64,000 nucleotides of DNA from Amylostereum areolatum. Lineage: Eukaryota; Basidiomycota; Agaricomycetes; Russulales; Stereaceae. Both the position numbers and the translations under genes were made by a program. The stretch covers positions 372,001 through 436,000 of the forward strand of contig SAXG01000010.1 of assembly GCA_012932865.1 (NCBI GenBank), read 5' to 3'. The notes under the pieces are model-generated. The model saw only the letters and a list, made by a program, of their open reading frames with translations, searched no databases and had not been told where the DNA came from. Positions 1-9,330 of the stretch are shown piece after piece; position 1 is the first letter of the stretch; each line of letters opens with the position of its first letter.

Positions 1-180
1 ATGAATTTGAATGTTAGACCGCGCGTGCACGCCCCGCCTTGATCCCCGCGCGACGCGCGAGCACTGCGGCTGGGCGTGAAGCCAGGGGCAACCGTGCTCC
101 CAGCAGGAGTTCGTCGGAGGTGGGAGCGGACAACCGCGCTATGGAAAGGACGGGCGAGGAACCGGCGGAAACGGGTGGGG

Positions 181-268
181 TCCTGCGTCGATCCCGCGTC
201 GATCCTGCGTTGATTCCCCGTCGATCCTGCGTTGATCCCGCGTTGATCCTGCGTTGATCCCGTGTCGA
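181..268. repeat. 11-bp tandem repeat
   Basis: About eight consecutive copies of an 11-bp unit of the form GATCCTGCGTT / GATCCCGCGTC. The unit is not a multiple of three. Flanking DNA from 1 to 911 is GC-rich; open frames there lack any recognisable protein character, and I see no gene in it. Confidence 0.8.
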
Positions 269-911
269 ACCTGTCCCGCCGCGTCCACTCCACCCAGCGC
301 GTCCCTTCAGTCCTTCACCCTCCTCTACCACCTCGACACCTCCCGCCCTCCACCTCTACCTTCCACCTCAGCCCTCCACGTCCGACCTCATGGCCCCGCT
401 CCCACGCTGCCTCCACGACCCACCTACCTCTCGCTTCTCGCCCTCCGCGTCTGCCCTCGGGTGAGTGCTGGTTGCTAATACAATGTTAAGTATCTCACCT
501 TGTTTAGAGCACGCTCTGCGTGCCCCACCCCTACCAGCGCCGTGCAGCTGCCCGTCGACGACGGCGCCTCGGCCGTTTCACCCTCGACCACCCCCACGGA
601 CGCCGCCGTCGCCGTCCCCGCCACCACCCGCCGTCCCCCCTTCGCCCGGGCGGTGAAGGCCGTCGTTGTAAGGGTCCGACGTCTTTGCCGCCACCTTTCC
701 GGGCGGGTTTGAAGGCCGGAGAGGAAAATTGTGTTTGAAGGCTGGGGAGGGAGGCCGGGGTCGAAGGGTCGAATTGAATTGTTCACTGGCGTGTGGGGTG
801 AGTTTGGGGTGCGTTGCGTTGCAGGCGCGCACCCCTTCGTGCTCTCTCATAAAAGCCCCGCCTCCCGTCTCCCTGCGTGCCGCAGGCCGTGGCATGAGGA
901 GACAGTATGCA

Positions 912-1804
912 TCAAATTTGAGAAAACGAGGATGTATACACTTGCCACGCGCCCGCCTCCAGCCGCCAAACTACGTCAGCCTCTGCGCCCGCCCACACGC
1001 CCATGCAGGGTGGAGACATCTTGTCGAAGTGGGCGCCGAGCACGAGTCGAACCTTCTCCAAGCCCGGCAGGCGCTCGTGCATGCGACGCAGCATGTGCAA
1101 CGCCCGCCAAGGCTCAAACCCGCCACCAGCGACGCCATCACCCCACCCATGCCCCGCTGTGACAATGCATAGCTCCTCCACCCTTCCAAACCGGCAGGCA
1201 ACCTCCATAAACCGCTCGTCGTCCCAAGGCGCCCGCCTTGCGCCAGCCATTCTCGCATGGCGCGGCGCCCGCTCCCATAGCTCCAGAGCCGTCGCACCGC
1301 CACCCTCCTCAGGCCAGCACCTGGCGAAAGCAGCCAGCGCCTCCGCCTCCCCTCCTCCAGCGCATTCCCACGCCAAACAAACTCGACCCAGCCCTCCGAC
1401 GAGAGGAATCGCCCGCGCCGCCGCCTCGCGAACCCCTCGCGGCCACCCCCCCGTGGAAGCGAAACTGCCAGCTCCTCCACGCCCAGGAAGCTTGCCGCGC
1501 GAGTCGGCGCGAGCCCTTCCATGGCGGCATAATAGCCCACAACGTCGTCAAAAAAACTCCCGAGCTTCTCCGTGTCCTCCGCCCAGAAAACCGCAGGAGG
1601 TCGCTTGCAGACCTCCCAGAAATGACGACAAACCAGCGCCAGGTTTGACATGTCGCGCGCAGCGTAGTCGAGCGCGGCCAGCTGACAAACGCTTGCCCAG
1701 ATACGATGGCCTTGTGGCGGCACCCCCGTCGAACTTCGCGGGGAGGTCGCGGCGGGCGTCGCTTCAGGGCGGTCAGTCGGCAGGAGAAGTAGAGGGAGAA
1801 GCAA
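912..1804 (-). pseudogene. F-box-like protein gene, frame broken
   Basis: From an ATG at 1804 the frame encodes a short variable N-terminus and then an F-box-like segment (residues about 30-75) with the pattern LALVCRHFWEVCKRPPAVFW, where conserved Leu/Val-Cys-Arg and Trp positions match fungal F-box domains that would recruit targets to an SCF ubiquitin ligase. Further on it resembles the leucine-rich C-terminal half of such proteins (segments such as VEELCIVTAGHGW). The N-terminal half (1804 to about 1400) and the C-terminal half (about 1400 to the stop at 912) are in different frames, with the switch in a purine run near 1390-1410 and no splice sites that would repair it. Either a real frameshift or an assembly indel. 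Calling it F-box is inference from the motif; start uncertain. Confidence 0.45.
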
Positions 1805-2132
1805 TTCTCACCAAGGCGGCGGCTGGTCTGCAAACGAACATTGCTCCCAAGGCTTTTCAACCCTGCTGGGGACCGCGTCCAGGGGGCACGCGCCCGTCGG
1901 CCCCGCCCAGACCACCTCACACCGGGAAGAGAAGTCGGATGGGTCTTCATCACGGCCCCCCAGTAAAGAGTGCCTCTGTATGATTTCTTGCGCAAAGGTC
2001 AGCACGTCGCCATCGGCCTCCAGATGACGCCCAAGCGATAGAGCAAAATAATTACCTAAGGCATCCGAGAATGTGGGGGGAGAAGGGGGAGAAGGGGCGG
2101 GGGTGGGGGATCGCACTGGCCTGCACATGAGA

Positions 2133-2310
2133 CCGCCAAAAGGCGGCACAAGCATGCGTAGGTCCGCCTCAAAGGGCGGACCGCTGCGGTGGGAGGACAA
2201 GGTGTCCACGGGGGTTGGGGTGGTTGGGGCGGGAAGCAAGAAGAGGAGTCGTCCGCCTGGCACCTCTGCGGGCTGACCAACACGCACGTGCACTGATAAG
2301 AAGGCACGTG
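2133..2310 (-). promoter_or_regulatory. two-hairpin plus CACGTG module, copy 1
   Basis: Contains two perfect short palindromes, CCGCC-AAAA-GGCGG (2133-2146) and TCCGCC-tcaaag-GGCGGA (2163-2180), then CACGTG sites at 2285-2290 and 2305-2310. The same elements in the same order occur at 4223-4356. Each copy lies roughly 290-330 bp upstream of a minus-strand reading frame, so a promoter or 5' leader role is possible. CACGTG is the general binding core of bHLH regulators. Function is inferred from position only. Confidence 0.4.
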
Positions 2311-2608
2311 ATGGGACGTGTCGCGCCAGACGCTGCCAATGATAACACAACAAAGGGTCTGCGCAACAAGAAATGTGGTTCTGGCGAGGGTTCGTCCTCG
2401 TTGCAGGGTGCCGGTATAATCACGCGGCTCCCATGCTTATATTCAGAACCCACCGCGCAAAGTGACACGGTGGACGATGTGGGGATGTGAAAGAGAAAAA
2501 AATGTATGTGCCGTAGTCGCGGCTCACGCAGCCCCCATGCTCCCACTTGGGCGGCTGGCGCAGTGGAAAATAAAATAAACCAGGCGAGGACTCACCCATG
2601 GGTCACCG

Positions 2609-3007
2609 TACGCTTCAGGTCGTTTGCAGGCAGTGTGCGCGTGGTCGAAGACCCTCTCGGGGTGTTGGCGCGGGGGCGGGGTGGCGGTCGCGATTGGGAG
2701 CGTCCCTTTTTAAACAGCCCTGCAGTACTGAGCCGATTCGTTCTCACGCCCCTGACCCGTTAACGCGCCTGCGTGCCAGATCCATTAACGTGTCGTGTCG
2801 CGCCGCCAGGTCCGTTCACGCGTTCAATTTAATTCAACTTGCACCAGTCCTCACGCATGCCATGGAAAAACAACTCATGCTTGCACTCCGTGATGTAAGT
2901 ACGCATATATCAACCCGCTCCCAATCGCGACCGCCACCCCGCCCGCGCCAACACCACGAGAGGGCCTTCGACCACGCGCACACTGCCTGCAAACAACCTG
3001 AAGCGTA
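2609..3007. mobile_element. fold-back element with ~93-bp inverted arms
   Basis: The left arm 2609-2702 and right arm 2916-3007 are near-perfect inverted copies, with only a few mismatches and one or two length changes. Outer ends read TACGCTTCAGG and CCTGAAGCGTA. The 213-bp centre carries GTTAAC/ATTAAC motifs like the arrays elsewhere in the window. There is no open frame of substance. It looks like a fold-back or long-TIR non-autonomous DNA transposon; I could not identify a clear target duplication. Confidence 0.7.
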
Positions 3008-3046
3008 AAAGTAACCAGCCAATGTTTCACCCCATGCCTCAAGGCC

Positions 3047-3937
3047 TCAAGCGTCGGCCTCTGGGAGCGTGCCCACGTACATCTCTGCGTCCCTCAACTT
3101 CTCCTCCAAGTCCTCGACGCGTGCCTGCAGCTCCCGCACCTTCTTCGACAGCTCGCTGTTTTCCTCGCTCTTCTTGATGATGCGATCGTTGCGCCCCTTC
3201 ACAGCCTTGCGCTGGACGTCGAGGTCCACCTTGAGCTTCTGGATCGTGACACCTTGCTCCCGAACAACCTTGTTGAGCCTCGCGGTCTGGATTTCGCCGA
3301 ACCTTTCTTCGACGTCTGCTTCTTCCAGCATTTGGAGCGCGGCCTGGCGCTTATTGGCGCCGGATGGTGAAGCCTGGGGTGAAGAGGCTGTCGCGAAAGG
3401 GCCGAGCGGTGGGTGGTGAGATGAGGCGGCCTCGGGCGCGCGCGTCGGAGAGGAGAAAGGGGTTACTCTGGCCGGCTGGGTCGCACCGTCCTCCACTTCT
3501 CCGATCGGGTGCTTCCCTTGGGCGGTCGTGGACTTGTAGAGCAACCCCCGAGTGCGCTTGTCAATGGCTGGAAGGCCCTGCGCAGCCTGTGCTTTCACCT
3601 GTTCTCTGTTCCAGCGCGGGTTCAGGTCCTCTTTGTTCCATTGGAGGATCACATCATCCGGCACTCCGACCCTGTCACCGCGAGCCTCGTACCTGGTGTC
3701 GTAGGTATCCTGCGGCACTGTGAACAGGTCAATACCACAGACCCTCCAGGAGTTAGGAGGCGGCGCACCGTATACACCGCAGTCGATCCACCCCTGCGTC
3801 CTATACTTCTTACACCCCAGCATCTCGCATCCCATTTTTTCCACAAATCGCACTTCGACTTTGGGTTGTACTCCTGCCTCGGGCGGGCACAAACAATCCG
3901 GGAGGGGGGCGTGTTTCAAGGAGTTGGGGAAGGCCAT
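3047..3937 (-). CDS. hypothetical protein with C-terminal coiled coil
   Basis: An uninterrupted 296-codon frame. The N-terminal third has several cysteines (CLCPPEAG, CEMLGCKK, DCGVYG) but no pattern I can name; the middle is a Pro/Ser/Thr-rich linker (residues about 145-195); the C-terminal 90 residues form a strongly predicted coiled coil rich in Glu, Lys, Arg and Leu heptads (for example ELSKKVRELQARVEDLEEKL). No signal peptide or membrane segment. The start at 3937 is the first ATG of the frame. The hairpin/CACGTG module at 4223-4356 lies upstream. I do not recognise the family; no intron is needed. Confidence 0.6.
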   Translation of the reverse strand: MAFPNSLKHAPLPDCLCPPEAGVQPKVEVRFVEKMGCEMLGCKKYRTQGWIDCGVYGAPPPNSWRVCGIDLFTVPQDTYDTRYEARGDRVGVPDDVILQWNKEDLNPRWNREQVKAQAAQGLPAIDKRTRGLLYKSTTAQGKHPIGEVEDGATQPARVTPFSSPTRAPEAASSHHPPLGPFATASSPQASPSGANKRQAALQMLEEADVEERFGEIQTARLNKVVREQGVTIQKLKVDLDVQRKAVKGRNDRIIKKSEENSELSKKVRELQARVEDLEEKLRDAEMYVGTLPEADA

Positions 3938-4222
3938 GGTGAGGGAAGAGGCGGAAGTTGGAGCGTGGGCGGAGGGGCGACGGGGTAAGGTAGATTATAT
4001 ACACCTCTTCACGGTGAAGTCACCAATCAGCGCCATCGGCGATTTGAGAACGATATGCCAAAGACATCAGCATAGCGCCGAGGCCCCTCGCCCACGCCCT
4101 GAAGCAACCCGAGTTACAGACCGAAGACGCACCACGAGGCCGGGGACCAGAATGTGCGAAACAGGTTTGGTGGGATGAACGGGCAGACCCACGCTGACGC
4201 AAGCGACCGCCCACGCACGGCG

Positions 4223-4356
4223 CCGCCAAAAGGCGGCACGATCGTGCACGACATCCGCCTCAAAGAGCGGAGAGGGAGCTGCGTGTGAAGGCAGAAAGAC
4301 GCGCGCGGCCTGATCAATGCCATTACCCGAACCAGCACGTGCCCTTGTGTCACGTG
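4223..4356 (-). promoter_or_regulatory. two-hairpin plus CACGTG module, copy 2
   Basis: Palindromes CCGCC-AAAA-GGCGG (4223-4236) and TCCGCC-tcaaag-AGCGGA (4254-4271, one mismatch), then CACGTG at 4336-4341 and 4351-4356. Hairpin spacing is 31 bp against 30 bp in copy 1 at 2133-2310. It lies about 290 bp upstream of the coiled-coil gene that begins at 3937. Confidence 0.4.
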
Positions 4357-4394
4357 ATTGCCTCCGTCGATCCGGGCCACTGTCAGAAATCTCG

Positions 4395-4690
4395 GGCCTT
4401 AACCGAATCTCGCCCCGCGATCCGTTAACGGATCTGGTCCTGAGATCCGTTAACGCGTCTTGGGGCGAGATCCGTTAACGCGTCTCGGTGCCAGGGCCTG
4501 GAGTAGCCGGCGGGCACAGCGAGATCCGTTAACGCGTCTCGGTGTAAGGGCCGTTAACCTGTCTCGTAGCGCGTCCGTTAACCGTCCGTTAACGCGTCTC
4601 GGTGCGCGACCGTTAACGCATCCTAGTGAGAGAACGCGTTAACGAGCTACCCGGGGGCGTTAACGCTTCCCAGAGGGACCCATTAACGTA
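4395..4690. repeat. GTTAAC-centred degenerate tandem array
   Basis: About a dozen copies of a loose unit built around (A/C)CGTTAACG(C/G), typically followed by CGTCTCGGTG and preceded by GAGATC. Units vary in length from about 17 to 35 bp, and the core is far more conserved than the spacers. Related arrays or single copies occur at 2754-2815, 7190-7235 and 24,397-24,608. Confidence 0.75.
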
Positions 4691-5411
4691 TTCTCTCACT
4701 TCAATGCGGCAATGCGCGCATCTAGCATCCCACCTGCGCACCAGGTTGACGCGGTTTCACACACCACCTTGTTCGAACTTGGGCGCAAAACACATATTCA
4801 TTTGGAATTTTTTCCCCCTACATTACAGCCGTGCAACTGTATTTGCCCATCTCACAATCTAGACTTCCTCTCTACCCCCTACCTCTCGAAGTCAGTAGAA
4901 AGTCGTGCACGAAGTAAGTGCACTCACCCTGATTCAGCAGATACCAGACCCTCTCAACAGACTCTCCATCAAACATCTGCACTGGGGCAGGGAGTTGCAG
5001 GCTAGGTGAGAACACCTGGTACCGCCGGGTGTGCACCACGAACGCGCAGGGCTGGCGCCCTCTGTCCCTGTTGGCGATGTCAGTCGACAGTCAGTCCAGG
5101 AACACGGGACGACTTACCCAGGTTTGAGGCGCGTCGTCACTTCTCCCTGACGAACCTCACCTGCGACAATGGGGTCTTTCGGCATATTTAGGGGTGACCG
5201 GTGATGGTGATGAATGAGGATGGGCAGACTCGCCTCCAATTGGGGTTTTATATGCCAATGGAGACCCATGCACCAGCCGCGTCGGTCCCGTACGAGCGAG
5301 GAGCGGAGCGGAAGCGCGGCCCGAAGCCTGGGGTCGACTCCCCGCGGAACGTCGGGCCTCCTTCCCCGGGCGTACCCCTCTCTCCCTCTCCTCCTCATCC
5401 TCCTCAAGAAT
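4691..5411. other. intergenic, no gene seen
   Basis: AT content rises around 4740-4900. Small open frames here have no protein-like features. The last 200 bp would contain the promoter and 5' leader of the gene that starts at 5412. Confidence 0.5.
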
Positions 5412-6174
5412 ATGTCACCACCCGACCGCGAGATCCACCTCTTCAAGGAGATTCGCGGCCTCCAGTACGACTTGGAGAAGGCGCAGAGGAACATCCTCGG
5501 CCGCGCCAACGACCACCAGGCCGCAGAGGTGCGCGAGCGGGCCGCGCTTGAAGCCCGGGACAACGCTGTAGACGAGGTCACTGCCTTGCGCGACGAGCTC
5601 AACCACGTCCTCGCGAAGCACCAGGTCGAGGTCAACGAGCTCGTCCGCCAGCGAACGGAGGCGAACGCCGGCTGGAAAGTCGCGCGTCAAGAGAAGGAGG
5701 CCATGGCGCGCCAGTCGGACGACCATCAGCGGGACGCGGTCGCCCTGAGGAAGGACGTCCGCTGTCTGGAACTGGACGCCCAGTTGTTGCGTGCGGACCT
5801 GGGAAAAACCCTCCAGCACTTGTCGCAGGCCGAGCTGCACCTCGAGGCCGCTTGCGCTCGGGAGATGGAGTTGGAGGCGGAGATTGCCAGGCGCCCTGTG
5901 GACGCCACCAGGTAAGTGGCGCTTCACTTCGCGGTGGGGGAGATTGGGGACTGAAGTCTAAGGATACAGGCCTGACCTTGCCAAGGATGAGGAGGTGAGC
6001 AACTGGGTGCGTTCCGATCCGAAGGGCAAGCTAACCTTTGGCAGGGCATGGATCGCCTGGACAACACCGGGCGACGACGGGAGCTCGGGTGAGAATGGGC
6101 GAGGTGGGGATGGGGAAGGTAGTGCGGCCAGGAAGCCGAGGTTGGAGGGCGGAGAGGAAGGGTGGTCGGAGTAG
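5412..6174 (+). CDS. coiled-coil protein, two exons
   Basis: Exons 5412-5911 and 5970-6174, separated by a 58-nt GT-AG intron (GTAAGT...ACAG), give about 234 residues. The start MSPPDREIHLFKEIRGLQ at 5412 is preferred over an upstream in-frame ATG at 5214 because the sequence before it is low-complexity. Residues about 5-160 form one long coiled coil rich in Glu, Arg, Ala and Leu (a stretch reads ELNHVLAKHQVEVNELVRQR). Exon 2 adds a short aromatic segment (VSNWVRSDPKGKLTFGRAWI) and a Gly/Glu-rich acidic tail ending in a stop at 6172. Probably an intracellular scaffolding or oligomerising protein; the family is not recognised. The splice phase is consistent across the junction. Confidence 0.65.
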
Positions 6175-6306
6175 ACGCGCTGTTATCCTCACGTACGCTC
6201 TGGTTGTTGAATTGGACAAATCTACCTGGCTTCATGAAGTTCGACCGCTTGGAAGTTCAACCACCTCGAAGTCGCTCGTATTGCATACATTGGTTGCTTC
6301 ACAGCG

Positions 6307-7141
6307 CTACTCTTCCCTTACAACACGCCCTCGAACCTCCGATATTCCCAGCCCCTGCAGCACACTCGCCACCTCTATAAGGTCCAGGACCCCCTTCCTC
6401 CACCCTTCCCAGTCATGGTACCTCTCTGTCCAATGCCGATTTGTCATTGCCTCCGCCCAGTAATAAAGGAGGACCAGGTTACATACAAGGCCGGAGCGGT
6501 CAAACCTGAACATTCGCGACCAGTCGAAGGACTTCAATGGTCGCACCATGAACGCGGAGTCGCAGGGGAGAGGTGATCGGTCGGCCGGTTGTTGTGATGC
6601 ATAATACCCTTCAAAGAGGGCTTGGAAGCCGTCGCTGGGGCTGTTGAGGTCCCGCAGGGGGGAGAGCACGCATCGGCGCCGCTGCCAGTTGACTAAGAAC
6701 CATGGCAGTGGTGCCCGTGGTAGGTCTCGATAGGTCTGTGGTTTCAGGGTCAGAATCTAAGGCCTCTGGAATTCCAGACGACGCACCCGGAACCCTTGAG
6801 CAGCGCACACGCCAAATATCATCTTCACAGCGCGCGCCCACTCCACCTCGTAGCAGTCCGTAACTCCGTTCCCCAACAGCCGGTAGTAAAGTGCCCTCAT
6901 CTCAACGCCAACTTTTCCTGTCCAGAAATTGGGTCGCATGCGAGGTAAGTTTGGGACGACGCGCACGCTGCCCTGTGATAAACTGGTGGGAAAATCTTTG
7001 TACCCTGACCGGGGCAAGGCTCACCTTAGTCGGCAGCTCTAGGAGCACGTAGGCCAGAGGGAGAGACTGGGAGGCAGCTCCAGAGGCGGCGGGCACCATC
7101 TGGCCACTTAAATGAGTTGAGGAGGACCAGGTCTGTACCAT
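6307..7141 (-). CDS. hypothetical protein, three exons
   Basis: Exons 7025-7141, 6811-6972 and 6307-6756, with introns of 52 nt (GTGAGC...ACAG) and 54 nt (GTGTGC...TTAG), give 242 residues with all phases consistent. The second intron removes an in-frame TAG at 6757-6759, which supports it. The protein is rich in Trp, Tyr and Arg in its second half (for example WTERYHDWEGWRKGVLDLIE), with a short hydrophobic stretch near LVCNLVLLYYWAEAM but no convincing membrane helix or signal peptide. I do not recognise the family. The intron sizes match those of the other genes here, so this looks like a live gene. Confidence 0.65.
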
Positions 7142-7628
7142 GACGGTGGTGGCTCAGCTTACGCGGACGCGCGCGGAAAGGCGCGCAAGTCCTTAACGCG
7201 CCCCACCCCCTCATTGATCTGTTAACGGATTAGTTAGTCTTTTCGCATGCTCCCCGACCCCAAACTCACCAGAAAAGCTATCCATTCCAGCCTCCGTACT
7301 CATCTTTAAAGGGAGAGATCATCCTTCAAAGCTGTGGGTTCGCAAGCACACCTTCTAAGCAGCAAATACACAATCTTATCACGTGGTCGAGGGGCAACAA
7401 AGTTGTAAGCTTGGGTTTAGGACACCCTCACCCCTCCCCATCGCTGTCAAGTCTGCCAGCCCCCCCCCCTCCTCCCCCTCCTCCTCCAACATGCTAACTC
7501 TGTTAACTAGGGAGGATCTGTGAGTCATACCCGCTGCCAAAATCGAATCGTCACTTACAGACATGCGTTAAGCAAAAAAATACCCGTTAACTCCCTCTCG
7601 GTACGAGCCCCGCACTTCCACACCTTAG
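7142..7628. other. intergenic with GTTAAC motifs
   Basis: Between a minus-strand gene ending upstream and a plus-strand gene starting downstream. Holds scattered GTTAAC or TTAACG cores (about 7193, 7220, 7503, 7585) and a pyrimidine tract at 7455-7490. No gene seen. It is probably the promoter region of both divergent neighbours. Confidence 0.5.
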
Positions 7629-9078
7629 CCATGCTCAATACAGCGCCTTCAGGCAATACTCCGCGCCCACTACAACGTCCGCAAGCTGCAGTCAGCCCCT
7701 CGCGACCTGTCCAACGCGAAGGCTCGGGTGACCAACGCGCGGATTACAGCGCACTGGGGATATGTCGAGTCTGGGTCTTACCCGCCAGGCGACGAACCAC
7801 TCCCGGACGATCAAAAGCGCGTGGATGAGGTGCTGCGCGCGCTTCACCTCCAAGGTTTCCTCGACTTGCCTGCCTCCAGAGATCAGGCGCGTGCCCCCCC
7901 CCCCCCCCCCCCCCACCCCCCCCGTGTGCGGTGAAGGGAAAGGACTGACCTCCTGTTCCCTGCTTAGGCGCCACCGCGCGGCGAAGGTGACATTGGCGGG
8001 ACAAACTGCTCCTCCAACCAGGCCGCACCTCCAGACCTCCCGCCGCCGACGGCATTCAATGGTGCTCCTGGCGAAAATGTCAGCATGCTGGACCTTCCCG
8101 ACGCGCACAGTGACGCGGAGCATGCTCACCCTGTCCAAAGCCTCGAGCCCCGACCATTTCCCACTGACGTTGACATCATCGTCCACAACGGGCTTGATGG
8201 CGGGATCAGTACCATCGATCGATACCCCGCCTCGTCTCCAGATCTTGACCTACGGTTTGAAAAACTGTCCAACTTGCCCACCGTTAGCGCGAAGAAGGTT
8301 GTCGACGCATGGCTCCAGTACCAGCCATCTGTCAACGGTAAGGTCCCCAATCAGACCGCTGTGCACTGTTCTAAACGCGCCTTAGGTCCGCTGGAGCTCG
8401 GCTTCATGCTTCGCGCGGCGAACAACCTCAGGTGTCGACTCTTGGCGCGGCCCCGCATCGAGGACGTCGACTCCGACGCGGTGCAGGGAGTCCTGCTCGT
8501 ACCATACTTGAATCCCTCTGGCGACGCATGGGAGGTCGATCTGTACCTGGACAGGGTGAGCCGTTGTCTGGGTGACTTAATGCCCACTGACCTTTCCTTT
8601 GCCCTAGCCCCAGCCGGAGCTGCCACCGAGTGCGTCATCAGATACCCCGGAGCCCGAGGAAGAAGAAGAAACCCCGACCGGGAACGCGATCGTTGCCTGG
8701 CTGATGGAGGAATACGCCAATGATGAAGTGGTGCAGCAGATCCGGTCCGACGCCAGTCGGCGCGGGCAGCCCATTCACGTCCTTCGTGAGTGGATCTGGA
8801 AGGTGGAGGGGCTTTTGGAGAAGTGCAAAGCCGGGTGGCGCGTCCCCGTCAGCGTGGATCGCCCGGCCAGGCTCAAGCGCATCTTGAGAAAGCATCTGCA
8901 GGGCTTGCTAGGGAAGAGCGCGAGCTGGCTCCTCAATTGCGAAAAGGCCGCTGCATTGGTCGCCGAGCGCGGGGATTGGAATAGCGAGGTCAGGGGTTAC
9001 CTCAATGACCCTGATGCTTCCAAAGTCTTCGGTATGCAAAGTTTAGCCGCCTATCTGGCTACTTTGACGCCACCTTAG
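7629..9078 (+). CDS. hypothetical acidic protein, four exons, 5' end open
   Basis: Exons about 7629-7886, 7968-8337, 8386-8555 and 8608-9078 join in phase to one frame ending at 9078. Introns are 81, 48 and 52 nt. The first has a GC donor (CAG|GCGCGTG) and a 21-base C tract; the other two are GT-AG. Exon 1 encodes a helical, charged segment (RLQAILRAHYNVRKLQSAPR). The middle contains a conserved-looking block around GPLELGFMLRAANNLRCRLL and a short strand-rich piece, VQGVLLVPYLNPSG. The last exon starts Pro/Glu-rich (PEPEEEEE) and ends in a charged helical region. The ATG at 7631 is out of frame with exon 1, so the true start is an unseen upstream exon or there is an indel. Family not recognised. 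Confidence 0.6.
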
Positions 9079-9330
9079 AATTAGCCTAACTCAATTGCAA
9101 ATGTTCCTAATTACCTTCTTTGCTCGCTCTTTGCCCGGAAGATCTCACTCATGTAAATACCAATCTCGTGCCTTGCGAACTCGGGTCACTGATTGCTAGT
9201 TACAAGCTCCGGGTGGGAATAGTGCGTGGTGGTCGGGGCAGCGCAGGGGCGCGTTCTCCTCGTAGGTGCTCGGCCCCCATCTCCGCTAAGGACGATCGTA
9301 AGCAGGAGGCCAAAGCAAGGATAACCTGAC

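Noticed and set aside
1003..1983. 326-codon plus-strand frame
   Set aside because: It is opposite the F-box-like gene and is Pro/Arg/Ser-rich as expected of the complement of a GC-rich gene.
6757..6759. Nonsense mutation or stop-codon readthrough in the 6.3-7.1 kb gene
   Set aside because: A 54-nt intron with GTGTGC...TTAG borders removes the TAG in phase and has the same size as other introns here.
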